DNA from: a bacterium
Lineage (GTDB): Bacteria; Babelota; Babeliae; Babelales; CAIQNR01
NCBI GenBank assembly: GCA_947502805.1
Contig: CANNBR010000038.1
Coordinates: 1-7,743 of the forward strand
DNA length: 7,743 nucleotides
Direction of reading: 5' to 3'
Shown: positions 1-5,631 of the stretch, piece by piece
How positions within the stretch are numbered: the first letter of the stretch is position 1
Layout of the letters: every line of letters begins with the position of its first letter
Position numbers and translations under genes: made by a program
Notes under the pieces: generated by a model
Database searches by the model: none
What the model saw: only the letters and a program-made list of their open reading frames with translations
Told to the model about the DNA's origin: nothing

Positions 1-6
1 AAACAT

Positions 7-133
7 GCCGCGTGCCCGCGGAGGGCAACAGAAAAGTAAGTTATTGTAAGAATAAAGGTTCTTGCGCCCATCGTCGCATGCCCGCGGAGGGCAACAGAAA
101 AGTAAGATCGTGTAAGAATAAAGGTTCTTGCGC
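7..133. repeat. Tandem direct repeat, 61-bp unit with 66-bp period, two copies
   Basis: Copy 1 spans 7-67 and copy 2 spans 73-133. They differ at only five positions (8, 12, 41, 43 and 44 against 74, 78, 107, 109 and 110) and are separated by the 5-bp ccatc. Each unit contains a small perfect hairpin, TGCCC-gcgga-GGGCA (13-27 and 79-93), and is visibly richer in GC than the surrounding genes. The bases before copy 1 still resemble the linker, so the array may continue past the left edge. Because 66 is a multiple of three, one plus-strand frame stays open across both copies from position 3 to a stop at 153-155, with the repeated peptide PAEGNRKV-x-x-CKNKGSCA. Other frames are also partly open, so coding is not established. 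The array lies directly behind the last gene of the minus-strand cluster. Its family is unknown to me. Confidence 0.85.
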
Positions 134-146
134 AGATTTATTTTGG

Positions 147-164
147 CTGGATTAAAAAATCCAG
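147..164. other. Perfect 7-bp hairpin overlapping the stop codon of the 152-772 gene
   Basis: CTGGATT (147-153) pairs with AATCCAG (158-164) around an AAAA loop. The TAA stop (152-154) sits in the stem. On the minus strand the stem is followed by CCAAAATAAAT, with no proper U-tract, so it is at best a weak terminator or an mRNA 3'-end stabiliser for the last gene of the cluster. Confidence 0.4.
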
Positions 165-772
165 AAGGCAGAGTACCTTGGTTCAGGAACCACTGTGACA
201 TATTGCACTTCTCGTACATGATGATGAGTGACATGGGTTTGTTGAGGAGCAGCTGCTTTTGGTGGCACCAAGAAAATTCTTGTTAGGTCACGATCAATCT
301 GTTTCCAGTAGGCATCAGCACTGTCAGGCTTTGAAGAAAGAGCTGATTTTTTTACTGTATCCAAGAAGTAAGAGTTTCTTTTTGAAGTTGTAATACTTGG
401 TTTAAAAACTAAGGAATTATAGTCTCCCTGTTCTTTCTGAGCAAAGGCAATCGCATGTTCAATAACATCATCGTAGTCAGCAGAGGTAAAGGTTGCTTCA
501 GCCACTGTTTTAGAGTGTTTTTTAATTTTTACAGTAAGGGAATACGCCTCAATTTCATCTTGAGTTTCTACATATTTTGGAGCTAATTTTTCTGAAATAA
601 ATAAAGCAAAAAAGGTCACAATAAGAGAGGCAAGCCATACTTCGGGAGAAATTTCAGGTTCAACGTAGTGTCTTGTTTCAGTAGTGACGTAATAAGAGCG
701 AGGCTTGCTTTTTGTAGGAGTAAAAAGTGCAAAAAGTGTAAAAAGGGCAACGCATGATTTTACCGATTTCAT
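152..772 (-). CDS. Single-domain member of an uncharacterised exported/membrane paralogous family
   Basis: The product is 206 residues of unknown function. Residues 1-20 are a signal peptide or anchor whose hydrophobic core is a triplet Leu-Phe-x repeat. A second membrane segment lies at about 45-60. The family domain occupies about 66-170 and shows EIEAYSLTVKIKK (73-85), FTSADY (95-100), FKPSI (123-127), YWKQ (155-158) and RIFLVP (165-170). The tail is rich in His, Tyr and Val (HHH at 183-185) and ends in AFWIF. The ATG at 772 is backed by the Shine-Dalgarno AAGGA (780-784, 7-nt spacing). It is the last gene of the cluster, with a 95-bp gap to the double-domain gene upstream, and that gap holds a possible promoter. 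Two membrane segments before the domain leave its side of the membrane unclear. Coding status is well supported; function is not. Confidence 0.87.
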   Translation of the reverse strand: MKSVKSCVALFTLFALFTPTKSKPRSYYVTTETRHYVEPEISPEVWLASLIVTFFALFISEKLAPKYVETQDEIEAYSLTVKIKKHSKTVAEATFTSADYDDVIEHAIAFAQKEQGDYNSLVFKPSITTSKRNSYFLDTVKKSALSSKPDSADAYWKQIDRDLTRIFLVPPKAAAPQQTHVTHHHVREVQYVTVVPEPRYSAFWIF

Positions 773-814
773 AAGGGCATCCTTACATTAAAATGCTGAT
801 TAGTATCAGTAGCA

Positions 815-843
815 AGGATAATCCGATGTTGATGCTTTGTAAA
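815..843 (-). promoter_or_regulatory. Candidate sigma70-type promoter upstream of the 152-772 gene
   Basis: Read on the minus strand, TTTACA (838-843) and TATCCT (815-820) are separated by exactly 17 nt, matching the -35 and -10 consensus at 5/6 and 4/6 positions. It lies in the 95-bp gap after the double-domain gene, leaving a leader of about 40 nt that includes the ribosome binding site. The same arrangement, TTTACA-N17-TATnCT, occurs upstream of the 3080-3658 gene. It is a pattern match only. Confidence 0.3.
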
Positions 844-867
844 ATTTATCTATTTTGTAAGTAATTA

Positions 868-1968
868 CTAAACTAAAATGCAGGGTGGTATAAGTATCCA
901 GAGTGCCATTGCTGCTCCAAAGAAGGCAAGTTGGCCTTGATAAGTAGTGCTCGTTACGATCTCGGTTGGAACAATAAGGCGATCAGTAAGTTTCGATTCT
1001 ATTTTTTTCCAATATAAATCATGGATAGCAGTATCTTTTGGTAATTTCGCTTTGGTGATTCTGCGTAGAGAATATATTTTTTCACAATCCACAAGTTTTA
1101 TGGTTGGTTCAAAGAAAACTCTGAAGTTGGTAGTTTGTTCTTGTTTGGCATACGTTAGTGCGTTTGCAATAAGTAGGTTCGGATTGGCGTTCGTAAAGTT
1201 TTGTTCTTTTATTGTTTTACATTGTTGTCTCATTTTTACCGTAACAGCATAGGATTCTATGTCTTCTGGTTGTTTAACAAAATTTTTAGCAGATGAATGA
1301 TAGCTGAGAGCAAAAAATGGAATAGAAAGAGTTGCAAGGGGAATAAAGGGAATGCCCAATAAAATAGAGACAGCGGTCCAGATGAATCCACTCAAGATGC
1401 CTTGTTTGATTTTTGTTGCATGAGTGATGTTTTCAGAAGTTGGTAGTTTGAAACATTTTGTAAGTATTCGTTTTGATTTTTCCAAAAAAGCAGCTTTTTT
1501 AGTCGAATACCCAGCAAAGCGATCGCTTTTTATAGAGTATAACGGATAAATTTTTTCATCGTTTAACAGTTTAATGCTTGGTTTAAAGGTTACTTCGAGT
1601 CCATAAAATTTATGTGCTTTTGTCCAATCTAAAGCTTTTTTAATAACTATTTTAGAATCAGTTTCAGTAAAAGATTGTTCAAGTAGTTGATTGCTTTTTT
1701 GTTGATTGAGCTTTATGGCGATCGAATATGATTCTATGTCTTTTTGTTTTTTTACAAAGTGTTTTACTTTTTTATGTCGTTTAAAGAAAATATAAGGAAC
1801 ATAAAAAAGTATGACTGGGGCAACAATGATAGCTGCTAATTTGTGAGGCTCAATACCACTAGAATAGCTTGAGAGAAGGAAGAACGCTCCTATAACTGTT
1901 TGTGTTTCTGTTGGGATGCAAGCTGCTAGCAATAAACTGATAAGAGTTAAGTTTTTTAGAAATTTCAT
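868..1968 (-). CDS. Double-domain member of the uncharacterised paralogous family, lipoprotein-like leader
   Basis: The product is 366 residues of unknown function. The leader carries a good lipobox, L14-A15-A16-C17, so it could be a lipoprotein lipidated at Cys17. A membrane segment at about 44-62 ends in Lys/Arg-rich KRHKK. Domain A (about 70-176) keeps DIESYSIAIK and FKPSI (128-132) but lacks the Tyr-Trp pair. A hydrophobic linker (about 190-222) follows, then domain B (about 228-334) with DIESYAVTVK, EPTI (287-290), YW (319-320) and RLIVP. A last membrane segment is at about 348-366. The first 22 codons are identical at DNA level to those of the next gene upstream. The only 9 nt between that gene's stop and this ATG are taattta-aa, with no Shine-Dalgarno, so translation probably depends on coupling. 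It ends in TAG. Confidence 0.88.
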   Translation of the reverse strand: MKFLKNLTLISLLLAACIPTETQTVIGAFFLLSSYSSGIEPHKLAAIIVAPVILFYVPYIFFKRHKKVKHFVKKQKDIESYSIAIKLNQQKSNQLLEQSFTETDSKIVIKKALDWTKAHKFYGLEVTFKPSIKLLNDEKIYPLYSIKSDRFAGYSTKKAAFLEKSKRILTKCFKLPTSENITHATKIKQGILSGFIWTAVSILLGIPFIPLATLSIPFFALSYHSSAKNFVKQPEDIESYAVTVKMRQQCKTIKEQNFTNANPNLLIANALTYAKQEQTTNFRVFFEPTIKLVDCEKIYSLRRITKAKLPKDTAIHDLYWKKIESKLTDRLIVPTEIVTSTTYQGQLAFFGAAMALWILIPPCILV

Positions 1969-1975
1969 TTTAAAT
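1903..1975 (-). repeat. 73-bp perfect direct repeat, copy 1 (leader of the 868-1968 gene)
   Basis: This block is identical base for base to 3013-3085. It covers the first 22 codons (MKFLKNLTLIS, then LLLAACIPTET), the ATG and 7 nt upstream. Identity stops exactly at the codon 22/23 boundary on one side and just before the Shine-Dalgarno region on the other, so this copy lacks the AAAGGA present beside copy 2. Confidence 0.97.
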
Positions 1976-1977
1976 TA

Positions 1978-3078
1978 TTATAATAAAAATGGAAGTGCAG
2001 CGACATACGGTGAAAGCATCCAGGCGCCACTTTCTAGTCCAAAGTAGGCGATACGATTAACGTTAGTGATGTTAGCAGAGTCATTATTTGGGATGATAAA
2101 ACGGTCAGAAAGTGAGTTTGCTAAACGTCTCCAGTAGTGGGCAAGGTGAGTTGGTTTTTTGGGTAACGTTTTCTTGACGATGTTGCGTAAAGGATAGATT
2201 TGTTCGTCATCAACTAATGTGATGCTTGGCTTGAACACTATTCTTAGGCCAGCAGTTTGTTCTGCATGAGCATAGAGCAGTGCATCATTCATAACCATTT
2301 GACAGTCAGGGCCAACGAATGTTTGCTCCTTGATGGTTTTAACATGACGTTTAATTTTTACGGTGACTAAATAGTACGCAATATCTTCTTGTTTGTTCAC
2401 AAAATTTTGAGCCGATGAGTAATGAAACTGTCGTTTTAGAAAAAGAGGGATGCTGATAATTGCGGCAGGAATAAAAGTGAAAAATCCTAAAAATCCTGTG
2501 AGTGTAAGGGTGGATCCGAGCACTATGTAAGGAAGCGGACTTGCGTACGTTTTAATTCTTGGAATTTTGAATCTATAAATAAGAGATGCTTTGAGTCTTT
2601 TGTAGTCTAAGGTGCAAGTTGAATATTTTGAGCTTTGGATAGAAATACTTAATAGTTCTTGTGTTTTTTTTTCATCAGCAAGCGTGATGCATGGTGTTAT
2701 AAAGAGTCTTTCTGCTTTGGTGAATTTTTTGGGAAAAGATGGATCTGTTTGTAAGTAGATAAGGGCATCGTTAATAACTTGTTGATAAGTAGAAGCGGTA
2801 AAACAATGAACGAGCAATGTTTCCTCTTTTTTTCTTGATTCGATGGCAATAGAATACGAACTTATATCATCTTGGTGTTTTACAAAGTTTCGTGCGTCAT
2901 CATGTCTGCTCAACCATAAGAAAGGGATGTATCCAAGAGCTGTAAAACCAATTGCGCCGGAGACGACTATTGAGGTAACTCCAAAAACGAAGATAGGCAG
3001 AGAAGGAGCAGTTGTTTCTGTTGGGATGCAAGCTGCTAGCAATAAACTGATAAGAGTTAAGTTTTTTAGAAATTTCAT
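1978..3078 (-). CDS. Double-domain member of the uncharacterised paralogous family, lipoprotein-like leader
   Basis: The product is 366 residues, the same length and layout as its downstream neighbour. It has a leader with lipobox LAAC (Cys17), hydrophobic segments within 27-56, domain A (about 62-173), a hydrophobic linker (about 181-214), domain B (about 223-330) and a hydrophobic C-terminus. Domain B is canonical: EDIAYYLVTVKIKR, EQTF, VFKPSI (281-286), YWRR (315-318) and DRFIIP. Domain A is diverged, with ITPCI in place of FKPSI and DYKRL where YWK is expected. The ATG at 3078 has Shine-Dalgarno AAAGGA (3085-3090, 6-nt spacing). The stop of the upstream gene lies 1 nt before this ATG (TAAaATG), so the two are very likely translationally coupled in one mRNA. 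Function unknown. Confidence 0.88.
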   Translation of the reverse strand: MKFLKNLTLISLLLAACIPTETTAPSLPIFVFGVTSIVVSGAIGFTALGYIPFLWLSRHDDARNFVKHQDDISSYSIAIESRKKEETLLVHCFTASTYQQVINDALIYLQTDPSFPKKFTKAERLFITPCITLADEKKTQELLSISIQSSKYSTCTLDYKRLKASLIYRFKIPRIKTYASPLPYIVLGSTLTLTGFLGFFTFIPAAIISIPLFLKRQFHYSSAQNFVNKQEDIAYYLVTVKIKRHVKTIKEQTFVGPDCQMVMNDALLYAHAEQTAGLRIVFKPSITLVDDEQIYPLRNIVKKTLPKKPTHLAHYWRRLANSLSDRFIIPNNDSANITNVNRIAYFGLESGAWMLSPYVAALPFLL

Positions 3079-3085
3079 TTTAAAT
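3013..3085 (-). repeat. 73-bp perfect direct repeat, copy 2 (leader of the 1978-3078 gene)
   Basis: It is identical to 1903-1975 at an offset of 1110 bp. This copy ends on the first base of the complement of the Shine-Dalgarno AAAGGA (3085-3090). It is therefore the one whose native start signal is intact, which makes it the more likely donor. Confidence 0.97.
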
Positions 3086-3658
3086 CCTTTTTCGTGATAC
3101 GAAATGCAAAGAAATAATCCCCAGAAGAAAAATAATAAGACAGGTCAAAAGAGTGAGGGGAATAGCGCCCAGAGATAATAGTTTTTTTACAGAAGGAATG
3201 CTTGATTGTTGCGCCTGAGATGAGACATAAAAACTTCTAGTAATTGTTTCTTCTACTTGTTTCCAATAGTCAGATCTCTTTTCTGGATTGATAGGAACTT
3301 TTTTCTGTATCACATTTCCTAAAGGATACATATCCCAGTTGTTAACGAGTCTGATGCTTGGTTTAAAGACCACTTTTAGTCCAGCGGTTTGTTCTTTTTG
3401 TGCATAAACCAATGCTTTAGCGATAACTTTTTTGTAGTCAAAAGCAGTGAACGATTGTTCTTTAACTGTTTTAGTACGGCGCTTAATTTTTACAGTGAGC
3501 GAATAGGATTGTATGTCTTCTTGCCTCTTTACATAGGTTTTTGCATTTGCATGCCAAGAGTTAAAAGGATGAGGAAGAGAGGCAAAAGAAATGCTAACCA
3601 TTGTGGATGGCAAAGCAGTAAAAAGCACTAAAAAGAGTGCTGGTATGTTCGATTTCAT
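3080..3658 (-). CDS. Single-domain member of the uncharacterised paralogous family, C-terminally anchored
   Basis: The product is 192 residues from the chosen ATG at 3658, which has Shine-Dalgarno GAGG (3667-3670) at 8-nt spacing. A GTG at 3691 would add 11 residues but has no ribosome binding site and no signal-like sequence. Residues 1-27 form a signal peptide. The domain runs from about 40 to 146 and is the cleanest copy in the window: EDIQSYSLTVKIKR, KEQSFTA, FKPSI (98-102), YPLGNV, YWKQ (131-134), TRSFYV. A strong membrane helix (about 161-186) ends in SRKRI, and this positive end suggests a cytoplasmic C-terminus with the domain outside the inner membrane. It leads the run of paralogues, after a 100-bp gap with a possible promoter, and its stop is 1 nt from the next start. 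Function unknown. Confidence 0.88.
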   Translation of the reverse strand: MKSNIPALFLVLFTALPSTMVSISFASLPHPFNSWHANAKTYVKRQEDIQSYSLTVKIKRRTKTVKEQSFTAFDYKKVIAKALVYAQKEQTAGLKVVFKPSIRLVNNWDMYPLGNVIQKKVPINPEKRSDYWKQVEETITRSFYVSSQAQQSSIPSVKKLLSLGAIPLTLLTCLIIFLLGIISLHFVSRKRI

Positions 3659-3699
3659 AAGCATAACCTCGCTTAAGTACTTCAATAACACGTATTAAA

Positions 3700-3728
3700 A
3701 GCATAATGCAAAGAGCGGCCTTTGTAAA
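3700..3728 (-). promoter_or_regulatory. Candidate promoter upstream of the 3080-3658 gene
   Basis: On the minus strand TTTACA (3723-3728) and TATGCT (3700-3705) are 17 nt apart, 5/6 and 4/6 to the -35 and -10 consensus. The position is about 42 nt before the ATG, in the only sizeable gap between this gene and the 86-residue gene upstream. It overlaps the hairpin at 3718-3733. Confidence 0.3.
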
Positions 3729-3733
3729 AAGGC
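3718..3733. terminator. Weak hairpin between the 86-residue gene and the paralogue run
   Basis: GCCTTT (3718-3723) pairs with AAAGGC (3728-3733) around a 4-nt loop, and outer AGA/TCT pairing is possible with a bulge. The minus-strand downstream side reads CGCTCTTTGCATT, which is not a convincing U-tract. It may be an attenuator or partial terminator that splits the cluster in two. Confidence 0.3.
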
Positions 3734-3758
3734 TCTAGAAGCTTATTTTTGATTTACT

Positions 3759-4019
3759 TTAATTGATAGACTTGATTAGAAGCGCATTGAAAAGTTTTTC
3801 AAGAGCAATAAGATCGCTAGCTGTGATGGTATCAGAAAAGTTACCATAGAGATTAACAAGTCGTTTGAGATCTTCTTCTTGTTTTATTTTTTGCTCGAGT
3901 TTGAGTTTTTGAGATTCAGAAAGTTCGATTACTTTAGCAGGTCTAGCTTGTTGTTCAGCGCCAAAAGATAGCTGGGCACTGGCAAGAAGCATAAAGAAAA
4001 GAATAAGCCGATGAGACAT
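3759..4019 (-). CDS. Small exported helical protein of unknown function
   Basis: The product is 86 residues. Residues 1-21 are a classic signal peptide (SHR, then a Leu/Phe core, with cleavage likely after FGA or one residue earlier). The mature part of about 65 residues is charged and predicted helical. Residues 34-55 are rich in Glu, Lys and Leu (SESQKLKLEQKIKQEEDLKR) and could form a short coiled coil or a partner-binding helix. There is no second membrane segment. The ATG at 4019 has a strong Shine-Dalgarno AAGGAG (4029-4034, 9-nt spacing) embedded in the last codons of the ankyrin-like gene, from which it is separated by 4 nt, so the two are co-transcribed and probably coupled. I recognise no family. 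Confidence 0.78.
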   Translation of the reverse strand: MSHRLILFFMLLASAQLSFGAEQQARPAKVIELSESQKLKLEQKIKQEEDLKRLVNLYGNFSDTITASDLIALEKLFNALLIKSIN

Positions 4020-4023
4020 TATT

Positions 4024-4650
4024 TTATACTCCTTTTAATGTTTTTATATTTTTTAATAAAATTGTTACCAGCACTGCAAATTGAGTAACAAGAACTCCTG
4101 TCATCGCCAGTAGTGATAATTTCATGTGTAAGTTTTTATTAGAGGCCAATTGGCTTTTAAATTTTTGATAGGTTGCTTCCCGTTTTTTAAAATAGAGAGC
4201 AATAGCCCTTTGTTCTTCTGGGCAACTAAAGCGATCAGGCTTGCTTTGCTTAATGGCATAAGAAGGAGTTTCTCCCCATTCATCGCATACACTAACAGAG
4301 AACCCAATTTTTTCTGTAAGGATGCGGGCCATGCTTAGACTTCTTACAAAGTGCAGAGGGCTTCCAACAGGTTGGTAAGAAAATTTTTTGAGACCAGGAA
4401 ATTCTTTAAAGAGTTCTTTTGTTGTAACGATATCATCCATTTCAATTGCTTCGCAAAGTTTTTCATAACCAGTAGCAAGAATTTTTGTACGAACGAAAGG
4501 ATATGCTAAAACAGGAGGCTGCTCGCATGTAGGAATATCTTTATGCTGTTCATGGATTGTTGTTTGTTCTTCAGTTGAGAGTGCAGTGCATGGAAGCAGA
4601 ACGAGGAATAGTAAGTTGAGGAAACGGTTGGAGGACATGGGTTCTTTCAT
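4024..4650 (-). CDS. Exported ankyrin-repeat-like protein with C-terminal membrane anchor
   Basis: The product is 208 residues. An N-terminal signal sequence (core about 10-24) is followed by a linker with Cys42, then three degenerate ankyrin-like units: about 61-92 (LCEAIEMDD...KELFKEFPGL), 95-124 (GSPLH at 96-100, ARILTEKIG) and 126-156 (GETPSYAI). The GSPLH and GETP motifs at the expected spacing are the basis for the call. Ankyrin repeats are protein-binding modules. A membrane helix lies at about 177-199 with a Lys-bearing tail, so the repeats would face the periplasm. The ATG at 4650 has no clear Shine-Dalgarno; the in-frame ATG at 4638 (MSSNRF) gives a more typical signal peptide and is a real alternative. 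The gene sits 16 nt after the upstream family gene and 4 nt before the 86-residue gene. Confidence 0.8.
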   Translation of the reverse strand: MKEPMSSNRFLNLLFLVLLPCTALSTEEQTTIHEQHKDIPTCEQPPVLAYPFVRTKILATGYEKLCEAIEMDDIVTTKELFKEFPGLKKFSYQPVGSPLHFVRSLSMARILTEKIGFSVSVCDEWGETPSYAIKQSKPDRFSCPEEQRAIALYFKKREATYQKFKSQLASNKNLHMKLSLLAMTGVLVTQFAVLVTILLKNIKTLKGV

Positions 4651-4666
4651 GAGGGTTTAGGGGTTA

Positions 4667-5359
4667 TTATTTTATTTTTGTTAGAAGAAGGCGACCGTGA
4701 CGATAGACAAAAGGAATGACAAAAAATTGTGCTGAAAGTAATGAACCAACGGTAAATAGTTTTAATGCTTCAAATACATTGTCAGCATTGGTTGTTGCAG
4801 TGAGATAAAACTTTTTTTTGAGATCGAGTGAGATTCCCTTTTTGTGGTCCCACAGACAGTACAGGGGAGCGAGTATGATCTTTTTGCCTATTTTAGTAAC
4901 AATTATCGGTTCAATTAAAAGACGTACGAGGTGCTTGTCTTTAGGGATAGATTTTTTAAGGAATCTATCAACTTGCTCAATGAGATCAGAAGGCGTTTGT
5001 GCTGTAAAAAAACTTGCTGGAACTGTTTCAAAGTTTCGAATAGTTACAGTAACGCAATAAAGCGCTCCAGTTGGATTTTTAGAAAAATAAGAGCGAGCTG
5101 TTCTTCCATGGGTTACCCATTCATAAAATGCCTTTATAAAATTAACATGCATCATGCATTCCCCTGTAATAAAGGCAGGGACTGCGATTGCTCCAGCAAT
5201 GGCAAGGTAAGAAATAAACTTTTGTCCTTTTGAGAGCTTATCTTTTGCAGATTGAACAGATACTTTAAAATTTTTAGTTTTTGGGGTTGGGTGAGGCGCA
5301 GAATTGCTTGACCCGGCAGAGAGGGCAAAAATAGTAAAAAATAGTAACAAGCGAGACAC
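4667..5359 (-). CDS. Membrane protein, distant member of the paralogous family (GTG start)
   Basis: The product is 230 residues from GTG at 5359, chosen because GGAG (5369-5372) precedes it by 9 nt and it yields a clean signal peptide, MSRLLLFFTIFALSAGSS. A TTG at 5398 would add 13 residues without a ribosome binding site. A membrane segment at about 48-66 is followed by a soluble region (about 90-190), and a second membrane segment lies at about 201-219. The soluble part aligns loosely with the family domain: ALYCVTVTIRN against the SYSLTVKIK motif, SFFTAQTP against the FTA motif, LIEPII against the FKPSI motif, and APLYCL against the YPL motif. The Tyr-Trp motif is not evident. Layout and position as first gene of the cluster support the relationship, but it should be regarded as probable only. 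Function unknown. Confidence 0.82.
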   Translation of the reverse strand: MSRLLLFFTIFALSAGSSNSAPHPTPKTKNFKVSVQSAKDKLSKGQKFISYLAIAGAIAVPAFITGECMMHVNFIKAFYEWVTHGRTARSYFSKNPTGALYCVTVTIRNFETVPASFFTAQTPSDLIEQVDRFLKKSIPKDKHLVRLLIEPIIVTKIGKKIILAPLYCLWDHKKGISLDLKKKFYLTATTNADNVFEALKLFTVGSLLSAQFFVIPFVYRHGRLLLTKIK

Positions 5360-5411
5360 GGTTGGGGGCTCCAGAAAATGAAACCATTGAACATTCAATG
5401 ATATGATCTAG

Positions 5412-5440
5412 AAGTGTAATCGGAAGATTGCCTTTTGCAA
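5412..5440 (-). promoter_or_regulatory. Possible promoter upstream of the seven-gene cluster
   Basis: On the minus strand TTGCAA (5435-5440) is followed 17 nt later by ACACTT (5412-5417). The -35 match is fair and the -10 match poor. The same pair, TTGCAAAA...ACACT, occurs at the same spacing upstream of the 6109-6489 gene, which is the main reason to list it. The rest of 5360-5579 shows no gene or clear structure that I can support. Confidence 0.2.
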
Positions 5441-5579
5441 GTAATTTCTACAAAGGATGAAAGGATTTTTTATTTTTCGATATGCGCTGCCACGTGATGT
5501 ATTGGATGGGTGGCGAAATAAGCTTGAACGATTGTGGAGGAGGGTTAGTAACTAAAGCGAAAGATAAACTTTGGATATA

Positions 5580-5613
5580 AAAATAGAGAGGAATTTGAAC
5601 TCCTCTCTATTTT
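5580..5613. terminator. Strong bidirectional intrinsic terminator
   Basis: AAAATAGAGAGGA (5580-5592) and TCCTCTCTATTTT (5601-5613) form a perfect 13-bp stem around an 8-nt loop. On the minus strand the stem runs into ATTTTTATAT, a U-rich tract. The plus-strand side also ends in TATTTT. It lies 18 nt past the stop of the 5632-6096 gene and ends that two-gene unit, insulating it from the cluster downstream. Confidence 0.92.
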
Positions 5614-5631
5614 CTAATCTTTTAAAAAAGG

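Noticed and set aside
7..133. CRISPR array
   Set aside because: There are two copies only, the unit is 61 bp with a 5-bp linker, there are no unique spacers of normal length and no cas genes.
947..1252. Plus-strand frame of 101 codons, and similar plus-strand frames within the family genes (2843-3097, 3389-3631, 4931-5233)
   Set aside because: They are antisense to well-supported genes with conserved domain motifs. They are explained by the low number of stop codons opposite Lys/Phe-rich coding sequence.
4122..4307. Minus-strand frame of 61 codons inside the ankyrin-like gene, considered as evidence of a frameshift
   Set aside because: The main frame runs uninterrupted from signal peptide to C-terminal membrane helix with ankyrin motifs in order, so no frameshift is needed.
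5152..5394. Minus-strand frame from ATG at 5394 (MFNGF)
   Set aside because: It is out of frame with the 4667-5359 gene, whose signal peptide, Shine-Dalgarno and domain similarity support the other frame.
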